DNA of 64,000 bases from Pseudomonas sp. GD03919 (GTDB taxonomy: Bacteria > Pseudomonadota > Gammaproteobacteria > Pseudomonadales > Pseudomonadaceae). The notes under the pieces are model-generated. The model had not been told where the DNA came from, did no database searches, and saw only the letters and a program-made list of their open reading frames with translations. Shown here piece by piece: positions 1-8,708 of the stretch. A program made the translations under genes and the position numbers. Numbering within the stretch: position 1 is the first letter of the stretch; every line of letters begins with the position of its first letter. The stretch is taken from positions 3,844,001 through 3,908,000 of the forward strand of contig NZ_CP104582.1 of NCBI RefSeq assembly GCF_029814935.1, given 5' to 3'.

Positions 1-289
1 GCAAGACCAAGCTGATCGGTCGCGCCAAGCTGAGTGCTCAGTTATTGCTGGGTTTCTCGGTCTACAACCTGATCCGACTGGGTAGCCTGTCGGGTTGGTG
101 GCGAGGATCGCATGTATAGGGCGAGTTACGCCCAAAAAACACCGAAAGGCGTGAACGTGGTGCTGAAACCTGTCAAAAAGGCCTGAAGTCAGGCCTTGTG
201 TGGACTCCGTTAGGCCAAAGCGCTTGAAAAAGCGCCAAACCGGACGGGTTGGGGCAGTTGAAGCCGAGTTTTTCAACGGCCTGCTAGAA
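1..289 (+). mobile_element. Right end of an IS5/IS1182-like insertion sequence
   Basis: The window opens inside a transposase gene, followed by about 170 bp of non-coding DNA that ends in a stretch reading gagtttttcaacggcctg (266-283), which resembles the terminal inverted repeats of Pseudomonas IS5-type elements. CTAG follows directly (284-287) and could be the 4-bp target duplication usual for this family, but the left end is outside the window so this cannot be checked. The exact boundary is therefore uncertain by several bases. Confidence 0.55.
3..119 (+). CDS. IS5/IS1182-type transposase, C-terminal fragment (runs off left edge)
   Basis: Frame 3 is open from the first base to a TAG at 117-119 and encodes 38 residues beginning KTKLIGRAKLSAQLLLGF. 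The pattern KTK-x-x-GxAK followed by a hydrophobic stretch with YNLIRL is the characteristic C-terminal end of DDE transposases of the IS5/IS1182 (DDE_Tnp_1) type. The catalytic DDE residues would lie to the left, outside the window, so I cannot say whether the gene is intact. Family assignment rests only on this short tail. Confidence 0.6.
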   Translation, partial: KTKLIGRAKLSAQLLLGFSVYNLIRLGSLSGWWRGSHV

Positions 290-588
290 GACTAGCCCCT
301 GAAGGCGCAACTGGCGCTGTGGTGATTTGCCGCGCGACAGGCCACCACAGCCATCTGGCGATAGGGCGTTACAGCAGAAGCGTCTATTCGGGCGTGCCCG
401 TCATTTGCGCATCGATGCCGCCTACGCTGTCGAGATTCGGGCCGCCTGCCATTAGCAATTACGCACCGAGGCAGGACGCCTGCACAGAGCAGCCCGATAG
501 CAGGCCAACACGTGACAGCCCCGGATCACCCGCGCTTGCAGAGCAGTCCGTTCAGGCCGAAGCTATGCGGCTCGACAGGAGCCGCACC
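290..588. other. Intergenic region between IS end and mazG-like gene
   Basis: About 300 bp without a convincing gene. An open frame reads through from 319 into the next gene, but its N-terminal ~90 residues are low-complexity Pro/Arg/Ser-rich sequence with no recognisable domain, and a good ribosome binding site lies only at the downstream ATG. A weak inverted repeat ctgtggtg/caccacag occurs at about 316-349. I see nothing else. Confidence 0.5.
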
Positions 589-894
589 ATGAACATCGCT
601 GCACTCACCGCGCGCATGCACGCCATTCGCGACCACAACGACTGGCGCCGTTACCAGAGCCCGAAGAACCTGGCCATGGCCGCCAGCGTGGAAATGGCCG
701 AACTGGTGGAAATCTTCCAGTGGCTGAGCGAGGAGCAATCCCGCCAGTTGCCGCCCGAACAACTCGTCCATGCCGGCCAGGAAGTGGCCGATGTGGTGCT
801 CTATCTGCTGCAACTGTGCAGCGAGTTGGGGATCGACATGAACCAGGCGGTGCTCGACAAGCTCGCCGACAACGAACGGCGCTTCCTCACATGA
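589..894 (+). CDS. MazG-like nucleotide pyrophosphohydrolase
   Basis: 101 residues. Small single-domain all-alpha NTP pyrophosphohydrolase of the MazG/RS21-C6 type, expected to hydrolyse (deoxy)nucleoside triphosphates to monophosphates and pyrophosphate as house-cleaning. The sequence shows the family's metal-binding acidic helices: an ExxE pair in SVEMAELVEIFQW (about residues 35-47) and a second EVADVVLYLLQL helix (about 65-76). The ATG at 589 is preferred over the in-frame ATG at 565 because AGGAG lies 7-11 bases upstream of it and the homologous domain starts just after it. Its stop overlaps the next start (ATGA), indicating translational coupling with cmoM. The exact substrate is not visible. 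Confidence 0.8.
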   Translation: MNIAALTARMHAIRDHNDWRRYQSPKNLAMAASVEMAELVEIFQWLSEEQSRQLPPEQLVHAGQEVADVVLYLLQLCSELGIDMNQAVLDKLADNERRFLT

Positions 895-1640
895 GCGACC
901 GCCACTTCGACGAGCTCGCCACCCGCTTCGCCGAGAAGATCTACGGCGGCGCCAAGGGTGCCATCCGCCTCGCCGTGCTGCAGGCCGACCTGGCCGAAGC
1001 GCTGCCGAATCGTCCGCTGCGCGTACTCGACGTGGGCGCCGGGCTCGGCCATATGAGCCTGTGGCTGGCCCAACGTGGCCATCAGGTCACCCTGGCTGAG
1101 CCGGCCGAACCCATGCTCGAAGCCGCGCGTCAGCGTTTCGCCGAAGCCGGTCAGCATGCCACCTTCATCCAGGCGCCCTGGCAGGAACTGCCCGGCCAGT
1201 TGCAGGAGCCCTTCGACCTGGTGCTGTGTCACGCCGTGCTGGAGTGGCTGGCCGAGCCGGCCGCCATCCTGCCGGTGCTGCACCAGTTGACGAACAAGGG
1301 CGGCTGGCTGTCGCTGGCCTTCTACAACAAGGACGCGCTGATCTACCGCAACCTGCTTAAGGGCCACTTTCGCAAGCTGCGCAAGGCGCAGTTCGCCGGC
1401 GAGAAACAGAGCCTGACGCCCCAACAGCCGCTCGACCCACGCGAATTGGCCACGCAACTCGCCGCCTACTGGCAGGTCGAAAGCCGTAGCGGCGTGCGCG
1501 TATTCCACGATTACATGCCGCAGCCATTCCAGGCCAAGGCCGAACTGATCGACCTGCTGGAAATGGAGCTGGCCCATCGGCGTCACCCCAGCTTCGAGGG
1601 GCTGGGCCGTTACCTGCACTGGATCTGCCGGCCGATCTGA
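891..1640 (+). CDS. cmoM: tRNA 5-carboxymethoxyuridine methyltransferase CmoM
   Basis: 249 residues, class I SAM-dependent methyltransferase. Motif I VLDVGAGLGHM is at about residues 44-54, with the acidic post-motif II in LAEPAEPML and a motif IV region FDLVLCHAVLEWL. The family (CmoM, formerly SmtA) methylates cmo5U at tRNA wobble position 34 to mcmo5U, widening decoding. N-terminal FDELATRFAEKIYGGAKGAIRL and the C-terminal LGRYLHWICRP are typical of the whole family rather than of a generic methyltransferase. Start ATG overlaps the stop of the MazG-like gene. Length is near the usual ~260. Confidence 0.85.
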   Translation: MSDRHFDELATRFAEKIYGGAKGAIRLAVLQADLAEALPNRPLRVLDVGAGLGHMSLWLAQRGHQVTLAEPAEPMLEAARQRFAEAGQHATFIQAPWQELPGQLQEPFDLVLCHAVLEWLAEPAAILPVLHQLTNKGGWLSLAFYNKDALIYRNLLKGHFRKLRKAQFAGEKQSLTPQQPLDPRELATQLAAYWQVESRSGVRVFHDYMPQPFQAKAELIDLLEMELAHRRHPSFEGLGRYLHWICRPI

Positions 1641-1715
1641 ACGCGTTGGACGAAGCCAGCAAGCCGGCGTAGCCTGAAACCACCCGGAATGTCGCGCGCG
1701 ACCACGGAGCCCACC

Positions 1716-2294
1716 ATGCGCACCGTCATAGCCATACTCATCCTGCCGCTGCTGGCCGCCTGTCAGAGCCAGAATCCCTATCGCGCCGAATCGCTGCCCA
1801 TGCCACCGGCCCCGCCGGAAGCGGCCACCACTTTCGACCGCAGCGCCTACCCGGCCGCACCGCGCGATTACGGCCGTTATCGCAGCTGGAGCTGGCTGGA
1901 CGGCCGGGCGCCCAGCAGTGAACTGGCCGACAGCGTCAGCGCCGGTCTCGACCAGTACGGTCTGCGCCCGGCACTCAATGGCCCCGGCGACGTGCTGGTC
2001 AACGCCCGTATCAGCCAGGAAACCCGCCTGCGCCAGTATCAGGACAATGTCGGTGGCTACTACGGCACCGGCAGCCACTGGGACCGCCGCTACGGCGCCT
2101 ACGGTAGTGTCCCTATCATGCGCACCTACGAACAGAAAGTGGCGGTAGTGCGCATCGAACTGATCGACCCACGCGACCGCCAGGTCGTTTGGTCCGGCAG
2201 CGGTGAAGCCCTGGCCGGCAAGGACCAGGCGACGCAGGCCGACGCCATGCGCGCGGCCATCCGCAGCGCGCTGGACGGCTATCCCCCCTATTGA
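1716..2294 (+). CDS. DUF4136 lipoprotein
   Basis: 192 residues. Residues 1-16 form a lipoprotein signal peptide with lipobox LAAC (Cys16), so the mature protein is predicted to be a membrane-anchored periplasmic lipoprotein. The rest matches the DUF4136 pattern: a [21 protein letters not shown] motif-like start after the linker, and a C-terminal [17 protein letters not shown] segment. Function of the family is unknown. The ATG at 1716 is chosen over the in-frame 1689 because the signal peptide begins there and GGAG lies upstream. A second, truncated DUF4136 gene follows 21 bp downstream, so the locus originally held a tandem pair. Confidence 0.8.
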   Translation: MRTVIAILILPLLAACQSQNPYRAESLPMPPAPPEAATTFDRSAYPAAPRDYGRYRSWSWLDGRAPSSELADSVSAGLDQYGLRPALNGPGDVLVNARISQETRLRQYQDNVGGYYGTGSHWDRRYGAYGSVPIMRTYEQKVAVVRIELIDPRDRQVVWSGSGEALAGKDQATQADAMRAAIRSALDGYPPY

Positions 2295-2315
2295 TGGACT
2301 GCCCCGGAGAACATC

Positions 2316-2426
2316 ATGCGTAACCTGTCCTACCTGAGCCTGGCCCTACTGTTGAGTGGCTGCGCCAGCGTCAACCTGGAGCGCGACTTCGACCCCAGCC
2401 GCGACTTCGCTGCCTACCGCAGCTGA
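2316..2426 (+). pseudogene. Truncated second DUF4136 lipoprotein (5' remnant)
   Basis: 36 residues: a lipoprotein signal peptide with lipobox LSGC (Cys at about 16) followed by ERDFDPSRDFAAYRS and a stop. The intact neighbour at 1716 continues past the equivalent point with SWSWLDG, so this copy is cut off right where the conserved domain begins. The DNA runs directly into the tail of an acetyltransferase gene in another frame, consistent with a deletion that removed the rest of the lipoprotein gene and the start of the acetyltransferase gene. A GGAG precedes the ATG, so a short secreted lipopeptide might still be made. Confidence 0.75.
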
Positions 2427-2740
2427 AGCTGGATGGGAAAGTCGCCGGTTTCGCCAATTTCTACCAATGGCAACACAGCGAGTTCTGTGCCCTTGGCAAC
2501 CTGATGGTGGCGCCCTGGGCGCGCAGCCAGGGCGTGGCTCAACACCTGCTGGAAGTGATGGAACAGATCGCCCGCGAGCGCTACAAGGCATCGCTGATGA
2601 AGATGTCCTGTTTCAACGCCAACGCTGGCGGCCTGCTGCTCTACACCCGTCTCGGCTACCAGACCGTCGGCATCGTCGAACGCCGCGCCCCGGACGGCAG
2701 CCGCGTGGCACTGGTGCAACTGGAAAAAGCCCTGCCGTAA
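2423..2740 (+). pseudogene. GNAT acetyltransferase, 3' remnant lacking its start
   Basis: The frame is open from the junction at about 2420 and reads LKLDGKVAGFANFYQWQHSE, then a GNAT core: strand 4 with CALGNLMVAPWARSQGVAQHLL (acetyl-CoA-binding Q/RxxGxA-type loop, here RSQGVA) and the C-terminal SCFNANAGGLLLYTRLGY helix-strand typical of GNATs. There is no start codon with a ribosome binding site; the first ATG (2504) lies within the conserved acetyl-CoA site, and the N-terminal 40-60 residues expected for the family are absent. I read it as the 3' half left by the same deletion that truncated the DUF4136 gene. Confidence 0.75.
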
Positions 2741-2778
2741 CGCCTCGCCCCATCCTCCCTTCCTCGCTGGAGTTACCC

Positions 2779-3228
2779 ATGAACCATATCAGTGGCTGGC
2801 TACTGGCCCTGCCCCTTCTCGCCGGCGCTGTGCTGCCACTGCAGGCCGGTATCAACGGCCAACTCGCCCGCCAGCTGTCCAGCGTCTTCGCCGCGGCGCT
2901 GATCTCCTTCGCCGTCGGCAGCCTGGCGTTGTTGCTGATGACCCTGAGCCAGCGCGAGATGCCCGGGCTTGGTGCACTCAAGGCGCTCACCTGGTGGCAC
3001 TGGAGCGGCGGCCTGCTTGGCGCCTTCTTCATCGCCACCGCCGCCTTCGCCGGGCCACGCGTGGGCGCGCTGCTGTTCATGGTGCTGGTGATCGCCGGGC
3101 AGTTGGCCATGGCCATCACCCTCGATCATTTCGGCTGGGCAGGCTTTCGTGAATCGCCGATCACCTTCGGCAAGGTGGCAGGCCTGCTGTTGATCGTCGC
3201 CGGTATCTGGATGATTCGTCGCGGCTGA
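2779..3228 (+). CDS. DMT-family inner-membrane transporter (YdcZ/DUF606 type)
   Basis: 149 residues, about five hydrophobic helices. Family hallmark near the N-terminus is PLQAGINGQLARQL, shared by the small YdcZ/DUF606 proteins (half-size members of the drug/metabolite transporter superfamily, often acting as dimers); the C-terminus ends KVAGLLLIVAGIWMIRRG. Substrate unknown. Start ATG has GGAG 7 bases upstream. It stands 38 bp after the acetyltransferase remnant and may have been co-transcribed with the intact gene. Confidence 0.75.
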   Translation: MNHISGWLLALPLLAGAVLPLQAGINGQLARQLSSVFAAALISFAVGSLALLLMTLSQREMPGLGALKALTWWHWSGGLLGAFFIATAAFAGPRVGALLFMVLVIAGQLAMAITLDHFGWAGFRESPITFGKVAGLLLIVAGIWMIRRG

Positions 3229-3387
3229 CGGGTGGCGGCAAGTACTGGCAAATCGACATCCTCGCGTTCACGAAAAGGCGCTATGCTCTGGCAAGCAGTT
3301 TCTGTGATCACAAACCTCCTGGATGAAGGTTCTGACGTCGCCTGCGACGGCCCGGAGGTGGCCGCCAGCGGTCGCAGGCTGAAAGAG

Positions 3388-4515
3388 ATGACCGACGCCG
3401 AAGTACCGCGCCAACCCAATACCTTCGCCCTGTGGCGTGAAGTGGATGACACCCGCATCCGCACGCACCTGGGAGGTTTCTTCTACGTCCTTGCCTGGCT
3501 GCTGACCTGGGTATTCAGTGCGGCACCGGGCAGCCTGATGGTCAGCGGCGTGCTGGGCTGTACGGTATTCGTCGTACTCCTGGCTGCGCGCCTGCTGCAC
3601 CGCCCCGATGGCCTCGACAGCCCTGAACAGTTGCAACGCTGGCTGGATCATCACTGGAGTCTGATCCTCCTGACTTCGTTGTGCTGGGGCCAGGCCCATG
3701 CCCTGGCACTGTACAGCGATGCCTACAACAACTCGGAAATGATCGCCACTCTGGCCACGGTGGCCTTCAGCACGGCGATGACCTTCAACTTCGCCATGCG
3801 CCGGGGGCGCGCCCTACTGGCACTGGCCCTGCTCTACCTGCCGGGCCTGGCGGTAATGGCGCTGAATTGGCAGCAGAAGCACGCGATGCTGATCACCCTG
3901 ACCTTTTACCTCGGCTATCTGATTCTGGTGCTGGGGCGCAATCACCGTGAATACCGCGCCACCCTCGATCTGGAGCTGAAGCTGCTGGAGCAGCAGAGTC
4001 AGCTCGATCTGCTCAGCCGCACCGACAGCCTGACCCAACTGGGCAACCGCTATCAGTTCAACAACCTGTTCCCCAGCCTGGTGGCCAATGCGGTACGCCA
4101 GGGCGAGCCGCTGTCACTGGTGCTGATGGATATCGACTTCTTCAAGAAGGTCAACGACGAACACGGCCATGCCGGTGGCGACGCCTGCCTGAGCGCCTTC
4201 GCCGAACACATGCGCAAGGTGTTCCGCCGCGATGGCGACGCACTACTGCGCCTGGGTGGCGAAGAATTCGGCGTACTGCTGCCGGGCACCACCCTGGCCC
4301 AGGCGTTGGATCTGGCCGAGCACTTTCGCCAGGAACTTGAAACAGAAGGCCTGCTGCTGGCCGGCCAGCGCCTGGAACTGACCACCAGCCTGGGCGTCGG
4401 CTGTTTCAGCAGCAGTCATGACGGCGACGCCGATGCCTTTTTCAAGCGCGTCGACGGTGCGCTCTACCGTGCCAAACGCGAGGGCCGCAACCGCCTGGTT
4501 GCGGCCGATCACTGA
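3388..4515 (+). CDS. Membrane-anchored diguanylate cyclase (GGDEF)
   Basis: 375 residues. The N-terminal ~200 residues are an integral membrane sensor region with about five or six hydrophobic segments (roughly residues 28-190). The GGDEF domain follows from about residue 215 (DSLTQLGNRYQF) with the active-site signature GGEEF in LLRLGGEEFGVLLPG and an inhibitory RxxD I-site (RDGD) five residues before it, so it should make c-di-GMP and be product-inhibited. The ATG at 3388 is chosen although its ribosome binding site is weak; in-frame starts at 3283 and 3232 would add a stretch with no similarity to known domains. Its 3' end faces the chemoreceptor gene with only 15 bp between. Confidence 0.8.
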   Translation: MTDAEVPRQPNTFALWREVDDTRIRTHLGGFFYVLAWLLTWVFSAAPGSLMVSGVLGCTVFVVLLAARLLHRPDGLDSPEQLQRWLDHHWSLILLTSLCWGQAHALALYSDAYNNSEMIATLATVAFSTAMTFNFAMRRGRALLALALLYLPGLAVMALNWQQKHAMLITLTFYLGYLILVLGRNHREYRATLDLELKLLEQQSQLDLLSRTDSLTQLGNRYQFNNLFPSLVANAVRQGEPLSLVLMDIDFFKKVNDEHGHAGGDACLSAFAEHMRKVFRRDGDALLRLGGEEFGVLLPGTTLAQALDLAEHFRQELETEGLLLAGQRLELTTSLGVGCFSSSHDGDADAFFKRVDGALYRAKREGRNRLVAADH

Positions 4516-4530
4516 GAGCGGACCTCAGGA

Positions 4531-5499
4531 TTACAGCCTGAACTTGCCCATCTGCCCGGCCAGATCATCGGCCAGGCGGCTCAGGGTCTGGCAATCCTCA
4601 CGGCAAGCACGCACCTCGCCGGCGGTGGCGTGCGCCAGGTCGGCGATGCCCTGCACGTTGCGGTTGATCTCCTCGGTCACCGAACTCTGCTCTTCGGTCG
4701 CCGCAGCCACCTGGGTGTTCATGTCGCTGATGCGCTCGACCTGCTCGGTGATGGCGCTCAGCGACTGCCCAGTGCGCTGGCTGGATGCAACGCCAGTGCC
4801 GGTGGCCGACTGGCCTGCATGCATGGAACTGACCGCCGTCTCTGCACCCTGCTTGAGGCGCTGAATCATCTGCTGGATCTCGTCCGTCGACGCCTGGGTA
4901 CGACTGGCCAGGGTGCGCACCTCGTCTGCCACGACGGCAAAGCCGCGACCCATCTCCCCGGCGCGCGCGGCTTCGATGGCCGCGTTGAGCGCCAGCAGAT
5001 TGGTCTGCTCGGAAATACCGCGGATCACCGCTAGCACCTGATCGATCGACGCGACCTGCTCGGCCAGCTCGGTCACCGCTCCCGCCGCGCTGCCAATATC
5101 GGCGGACATGCGCTCGATATGGGCGATGGACTGGCCCACCACCTGACGCGCACTCTGCGCCTCGTCGCGTGCGCTGTGCGAGGACTGCGCGGCGTTGCTG
5201 GCGTTGCGCGCGATCTCCTGCACGGTCAGCCCCATCTCGTGCACGGCGGTGGCCACCATGTCGGTCATTTCCTGCTGTTGCACAGCACGCCCTGCGGTGT
5301 TCTCCACCACCCGTGCCACCTGACCGACCGCGGTACGCAGTCGCTCGCTGGTGGCCAGCACATCGCCGATCAGGTCGCGCTCGGTCAGACGATTGACCAC
5401 CGCCGAGTAAATGCCGACGACGATCAGAATACTGGTCAACAGGGCAGCGCCCATGCTGAGGATCAATTGCCACTGAATACTGCGTTGCCAGAGGCGCAT
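4531..5499 (-). CDS. Short methyl-accepting chemotaxis protein lacking a sensor domain
   Basis: 322 residues. Residues ~11-34 form one transmembrane helix, directly followed by [20 protein letters not shown] and then the cytoplasmic signalling domain. The hairpin tip [19 protein letters not shown] is intact, so CheW/CheA coupling should be possible. There is no periplasmic ligand-binding domain, no second transmembrane helix and no recognisable HAMP. Chemoreceptors whose N-terminus begins like this one normally carry a large Cache domain after the first helix, so this looks like an in-frame internal deletion, although a natural short receptor is possible. ATG at 5499 preferred over the 20-residue upstream extension; GGGAGA lies upstream. 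Confidence 0.8.
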   Translation of the reverse strand: MRLWQRSIQWQLILSMGAALLTSILIVVGIYSAVVNRLTERDLIGDVLATSERLRTAVGQVARVVENTAGRAVQQQEMTDMVATAVHEMGLTVQEIARNASNAAQSSHSARDEAQSARQVVGQSIAHIERMSADIGSAAGAVTELAEQVASIDQVLAVIRGISEQTNLLALNAAIEAARAGEMGRGFAVVADEVRTLASRTQASTDEIQQMIQRLKQGAETAVSSMHAGQSATGTGVASSQRTGQSLSAITEQVERISDMNTQVAAATEEQSSVTEEINRNVQGIADLAHATAGEVRACREDCQTLSRLADDLAGQMGKFRL

Positions 5500-5696
5500 G
5501 GAGGTTTCTCCCGTTGCTGGCTGGAGCCTGAATTTTATTGGATACAAAAATGTATACATCTAAAAAGATAATTGCAGACAAATTTAACATCCATAGCCCA
5601 CGGCCAAACCCTGGCCACTCCTGGCGGGAGTACTTGGCAATGCGGATCAAGGCGCTGACCAGAACGGTCGGCGTCGGCACATCCCAGCGAGTCGCT
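5500..5696. promoter_or_regulatory. AT-rich upstream region of the chemoreceptor gene
   Basis: The ~75 bp at 5525-5600 are strikingly AT-rich for this genome and contain the palindrome atgtatacat (5551-5560). On the minus strand this gives TATACA-like -10 sequences and a TTGTCT about 19 bp further up, so it is the likely promoter region for the chemoreceptor. No exact promoter can be assigned by eye. Confidence 0.3.
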
Positions 5697-8021
5697 TTAC
5701 GGCCCGACGCTGAACTCCAGACGAGCGGTCTGGCCGCCTTCGTCGAGCACGCTCAGTTGATGCCTGCCACTGCCGAAGGCATGACTGAAGGGCGCATCCG
5801 GCGCACTGTCACCCAGCGGCTGACCATCGAGGAACCACCAGCGCCGGCCACTACCGCCCAGCGCTGAGAGGCTGAGACGCAGTGGCGCATGGCTGCCCTG
5901 CGGCCGACGCAAACGATCACCATCGCGTACGCCGACGATGGACAGCGGCGCTACCTGGCTGCTGCCCGGCGGTGGACAGCCGGGATCGATACCCGGCAAG
6001 CGCGCGGCACGCCGCTCCCGGCGCGGCAACCAGGGCTCCAGCGGAGCAGGCCACAACACCAGCTCGCGCGCCTCGGCGCCTGCGCAGCTGGGCCCGACAC
6101 GATGCCCCTCGGCATTGACCCAATAACGTTCGCGCAGGCCGCTGCCCAGCGGCTGGTCGGCGGCCTGCAGGGTCGGCGGCGAGGTGCCCTCCAGCGTCCA
6201 GGCAAAGCGCAGGCGACGACAGTTGGAGTCATCCCTGCTCATCGGCTGCCCCAACGGCCAGCAGATGGCGGCCACGCCGACCTCGGCTGGCTGTGGATCA
6301 GGCGGCGCAGCGATGCCACGCTGACTGTCGCGATTGACCAGCAGATCATGCACCTGCAACAGCAGCGGCGCTGCCGAGGCCAGGCCGAACTGGCCGGGCA
6401 CCGGGGTACCGTCCGGTCGGCCGATCCAGACTCCGATCAGATGTCGCGGCCCGACGCCAATGGCCCAGGCATCGCGAAAGCCGTAGCTGGTGCCGGTCTT
6501 CCAGGCCAGGGTCGGGCGCTGCGCCATCTGTGCGCGCGGGTCGCGATCCGGTCGCGCCTGGCCGCTGAGGATACGGCGGATGATCCAGGCCGAACCGGGT
6601 GACAGCAGCCGGCGCTCGCGTAGTTCATCGTCTGGCTGCAGGCGCGGGCGGGCCGCCATACCACCGCGGGCGAAGGCACTGTAACCGGCCACCAGGGACT
6701 CCAGCCGCGAGCCACCGCCACCTAGGATCAGCGCCAGGTTGGGCTCGGCCAGTGCCGGCAGACGGATCGGCAGCCCAGCGCTGCGCAGCTCGCCGGCAAA
6801 ACGTTTCGGCCCGTAGGCTTCGAGCAGTTGCACGGCGGGCAGGTTGAGCGAGGTGGCCAGGGCTTCGCTGGCCGACACCGGGCCAATGAAACCGGAGGCG
6901 AAGTTGCCGGGGCGGTAGTCGCCGTAGTGCCGCGGCACGTCCTGCAGCAGCGATTCGGAGTGAATAAGCCCGGCATCCAGGGCCATGCCGTAGAGAAAGG
7001 GTTTCAGCGTCGAACCGGGCGAGCGCAGGGCGCGCACCATGTCGACGTGGCCAAAGCGCGAGGTGTCGCCGATATCCACCGAGCCGAGATAGGCGCGCAC
7101 CGCCATGCTTTCGTGCTCCACCACCAGGATCGCCGCCGAGGTGCGTTCCGGCAGTCGCGCACGCCAGCCCAGCAGCAAGTCTTCCAGGCGCTGCTGCAAG
7201 CCGGCATCGAGGGTGGTGCGAATCAGCGGCGGGCTGCCGCCGCGGTTCAGCCGCCGCGCCAGCAAGGGCGCGAGGCTCGGCTCGCGGCGCGGGGCGAGGA
7301 ATACCGGCTCTTCCAGCGCTTCGTCCACCTGCGCCTGCGGCCACACCTGAAACTCGCCCAGGCGACGCAGCACCTTGTCACGCGCCGTCTGGGCGCGCTC
7401 GGGATGGCGATCCGGGCGCAGCCGGCTGGGGGATTGTGGCAGCACGGCAAGCAGCGCGGCATCGGCGCGGGTGAGCTGGCTTGGTGGCTTGCCCAGGTAA
7501 CTCCAACTCGCGGCGGCCACGCCTTGCAAGGTGCCGCCAAAAGGCGCGCGATTCAGATACAGCGCGAGGATTTCGTCCTTGGACAGATGCCACTCCAGCT
7601 GCGCGGTGCGCCATAGTTGCTTGAGCTTGCCTGGCAGGTCACGGCCATGCGGATCAAGCAGCCGCGCCACCTGCATCGACAGCGTGCTGCCGCCAGACAC
7701 CACGCGTCCGCCGGTAAGGTTCTGCCAGGCGGCACGCCCGAGCGCCAGCGGGTTGACCCCGGGGTGCTGACGAAACCAGCGATCCTCGTAGGTCAGCAGT
7801 GCCTCGAGGTAATAGGGCGACACTTCGTCCGGCGTCACCGGGTAGCGCCACACACCGTCACGGTCGGCAAAACGCCACAGCGGCGTGCCGTCCTCGGCCA
7901 GCACCACGCGGGCCAGGTCGTCCTCGGGCAGGGGCAGTGGGAAGAGGTGGTCGGCCAGCCAGAGCAGGGCTAAGGGTACGCAAGCGACGATAAGCCAGCG
8001 ACGTAGGCGGTTGAGTCGCAT
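5697..8021 (-). CDS. pbpC: Penicillin-binding protein 1C (bifunctional peptidoglycan synthase)
   Basis: 774 residues from the ATG at 8021 (a GTG three codons upstream is possible). N-terminal membrane anchor at about residues 8-27, then a GT51 transglycosylase with EDRWFRQHPGVNP, GGSTLSMQ and the LYLNRAPFGG motif. The transpeptidase domain has the SxxK motif STLK (in SPGSTLKPF), the SxN motif SLN and KTG in WKTGTSYG, so both active sites look intact. The last ~85 residues fit the PBP C-terminal domain found in PbpC proteins. In many proteobacteria pbpC is paired with a bacterial alpha-2-macroglobulin gene, as here, though a RAYT gene now separates the two. Confidence 0.9.
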   Translation of the reverse strand: MRLNRLRRWLIVACVPLALLWLADHLFPLPLPEDDLARVVLAEDGTPLWRFADRDGVWRYPVTPDEVSPYYLEALLTYEDRWFRQHPGVNPLALGRAAWQNLTGGRVVSGGSTLSMQVARLLDPHGRDLPGKLKQLWRTAQLEWHLSKDEILALYLNRAPFGGTLQGVAAASWSYLGKPPSQLTRADAALLAVLPQSPSRLRPDRHPERAQTARDKVLRRLGEFQVWPQAQVDEALEEPVFLAPRREPSLAPLLARRLNRGGSPPLIRTTLDAGLQQRLEDLLLGWRARLPERTSAAILVVEHESMAVRAYLGSVDIGDTSRFGHVDMVRALRSPGSTLKPFLYGMALDAGLIHSESLLQDVPRHYGDYRPGNFASGFIGPVSASEALATSLNLPAVQLLEAYGPKRFAGELRSAGLPIRLPALAEPNLALILGGGGSRLESLVAGYSAFARGGMAARPRLQPDDELRERRLLSPGSAWIIRRILSGQARPDRDPRAQMAQRPTLAWKTGTSYGFRDAWAIGVGPRHLIGVWIGRPDGTPVPGQFGLASAAPLLLQVHDLLVNRDSQRGIAAPPDPQPAEVGVAAICWPLGQPMSRDDSNCRRLRFAWTLEGTSPPTLQAADQPLGSGLRERYWVNAEGHRVGPSCAGAEARELVLWPAPLEPWLPRRERRAARLPGIDPGCPPPGSSQVAPLSIVGVRDGDRLRRPQGSHAPLRLSLSALGGSGRRWWFLDGQPLGDSAPDAPFSHAFGSGRHQLSVLDEGGQTARLEFSVGP

Positions 8022-8035
8022 GGTCAGCACAAGCT

Positions 8036-8087
8036 CCCGGATTGCATCCGGGCTACAGATATCGCGTAGCCCGGATGCAATCCGGGG
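8036..8087. repeat. REPIN (paired inverted REP sequences)
   Basis: Two REP units facing each other: cccggattgcatccgggcta (8036-8055) and gtagcccggatgcaatccgg (8066-8085), about 21 bp each with a 9-bp spacer. The whole forms a long hairpin whose arms each contain their own palindrome. It lies just downstream of the RAYT stop and just upstream of pbpC. Confidence 0.9.
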
Positions 8088-8093
8088 AATACC

Positions 8094-8624
8094 TCATTCA
8101 CCAGCATCTTCGATCTCGACACCTGCTTCGCCGGCCCAGTCGATGGGTAGCAAGCCTTGACGCACATAATGATGAAAGCTGGAAAACGGCCAATCCTGTA
8201 CGCGAGCGACCAGACCATGCTTGAGCGGGTTGATATGGATGTAATCCACATGATTGCGGTAATCCTGCTCGTCACGGATCAGATGCTCCCAAAAACGTCG
8301 CTGCCAGATATTGGCCTCACCTTTGGCGTTGGTGCGCACTTCGCTGCCAACCTGCTGGCGTAGTGCTCCCACGAAAGAGGCCTTGAGCATACGGATTCGC
8401 GCAGAGAAATCGGCGTCATCAAGTGGTAGCACCATCAGCATGTGAACGTGATCTGGCAGCACCGCCAACGCAGGTACGCGAAAAGGCAGTCGAGCCTGCG
8501 TATCCTGCAAACATCGACGTAATAGCGCCGCGTTTTTGAACAGCAGATCACTACGTCTGTCTTGCAGAGCCAGCGTCAAGAAATAACAGCCGCCGGCTAC
8601 CTTGGCTCTTCGGTATTTCACCAT
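8094..8624 (-). CDS. rayt: REP-associated tyrosine transposase (RAYT)
   Basis: 176 residues, Y1_Tnp/IS200-like HUH single-strand nuclease. The HUH pair is HVH in LPDHVHMLMVLP and the catalytic tyrosine is in the helix NHVDYIHINPLKHG; both are present. RAYTs are single-copy domesticated transposases that bind and cleave REP sequences and are credited with their spread. A REPIN of the matching type flanks the gene on each side (8036-8087 and 8651-8701), the classical arrangement. Start chosen at 8624 because AAGGAGGT sits 5 bases upstream; the upstream in-frame extension runs into the REPIN. Lies between the A2M gene and pbpC in the same direction. Confidence 0.9.
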   Translation of the reverse strand: MVKYRRAKVAGGCYFLTLALQDRRSDLLFKNAALLRRCLQDTQARLPFRVPALAVLPDHVHMLMVLPLDDADFSARIRMLKASFVGALRQQVGSEVRTNAKGEANIWQRRFWEHLIRDEQDYRNHVDYIHINPLKHGLVARVQDWPFSSFHHYVRQGLLPIDWAGEAGVEIEDAGE

Positions 8625-8650
8625 TCGGCACCTCCTTGTGCTCGAAAATC

Positions 8651-8701
8651 CCCGGATTGCATCCGGGCTACGCAACTCCTGTAGCCTGGATGCAATCCGG
8701 G
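8651..8701. repeat. REPIN upstream of the RAYT gene
   Basis: Same two-armed structure as 8036-8087: cccggattgcatccgggcta at 8651-8670 and gtagcctggatgcaatccgg at 8681-8700, with one mismatch (cctgga for cccgga) in the right arm. It separates the A2M stop codon (8709) from the RAYT start. Confidence 0.9.
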
Positions 8702-8708
8702 ACAGCTT

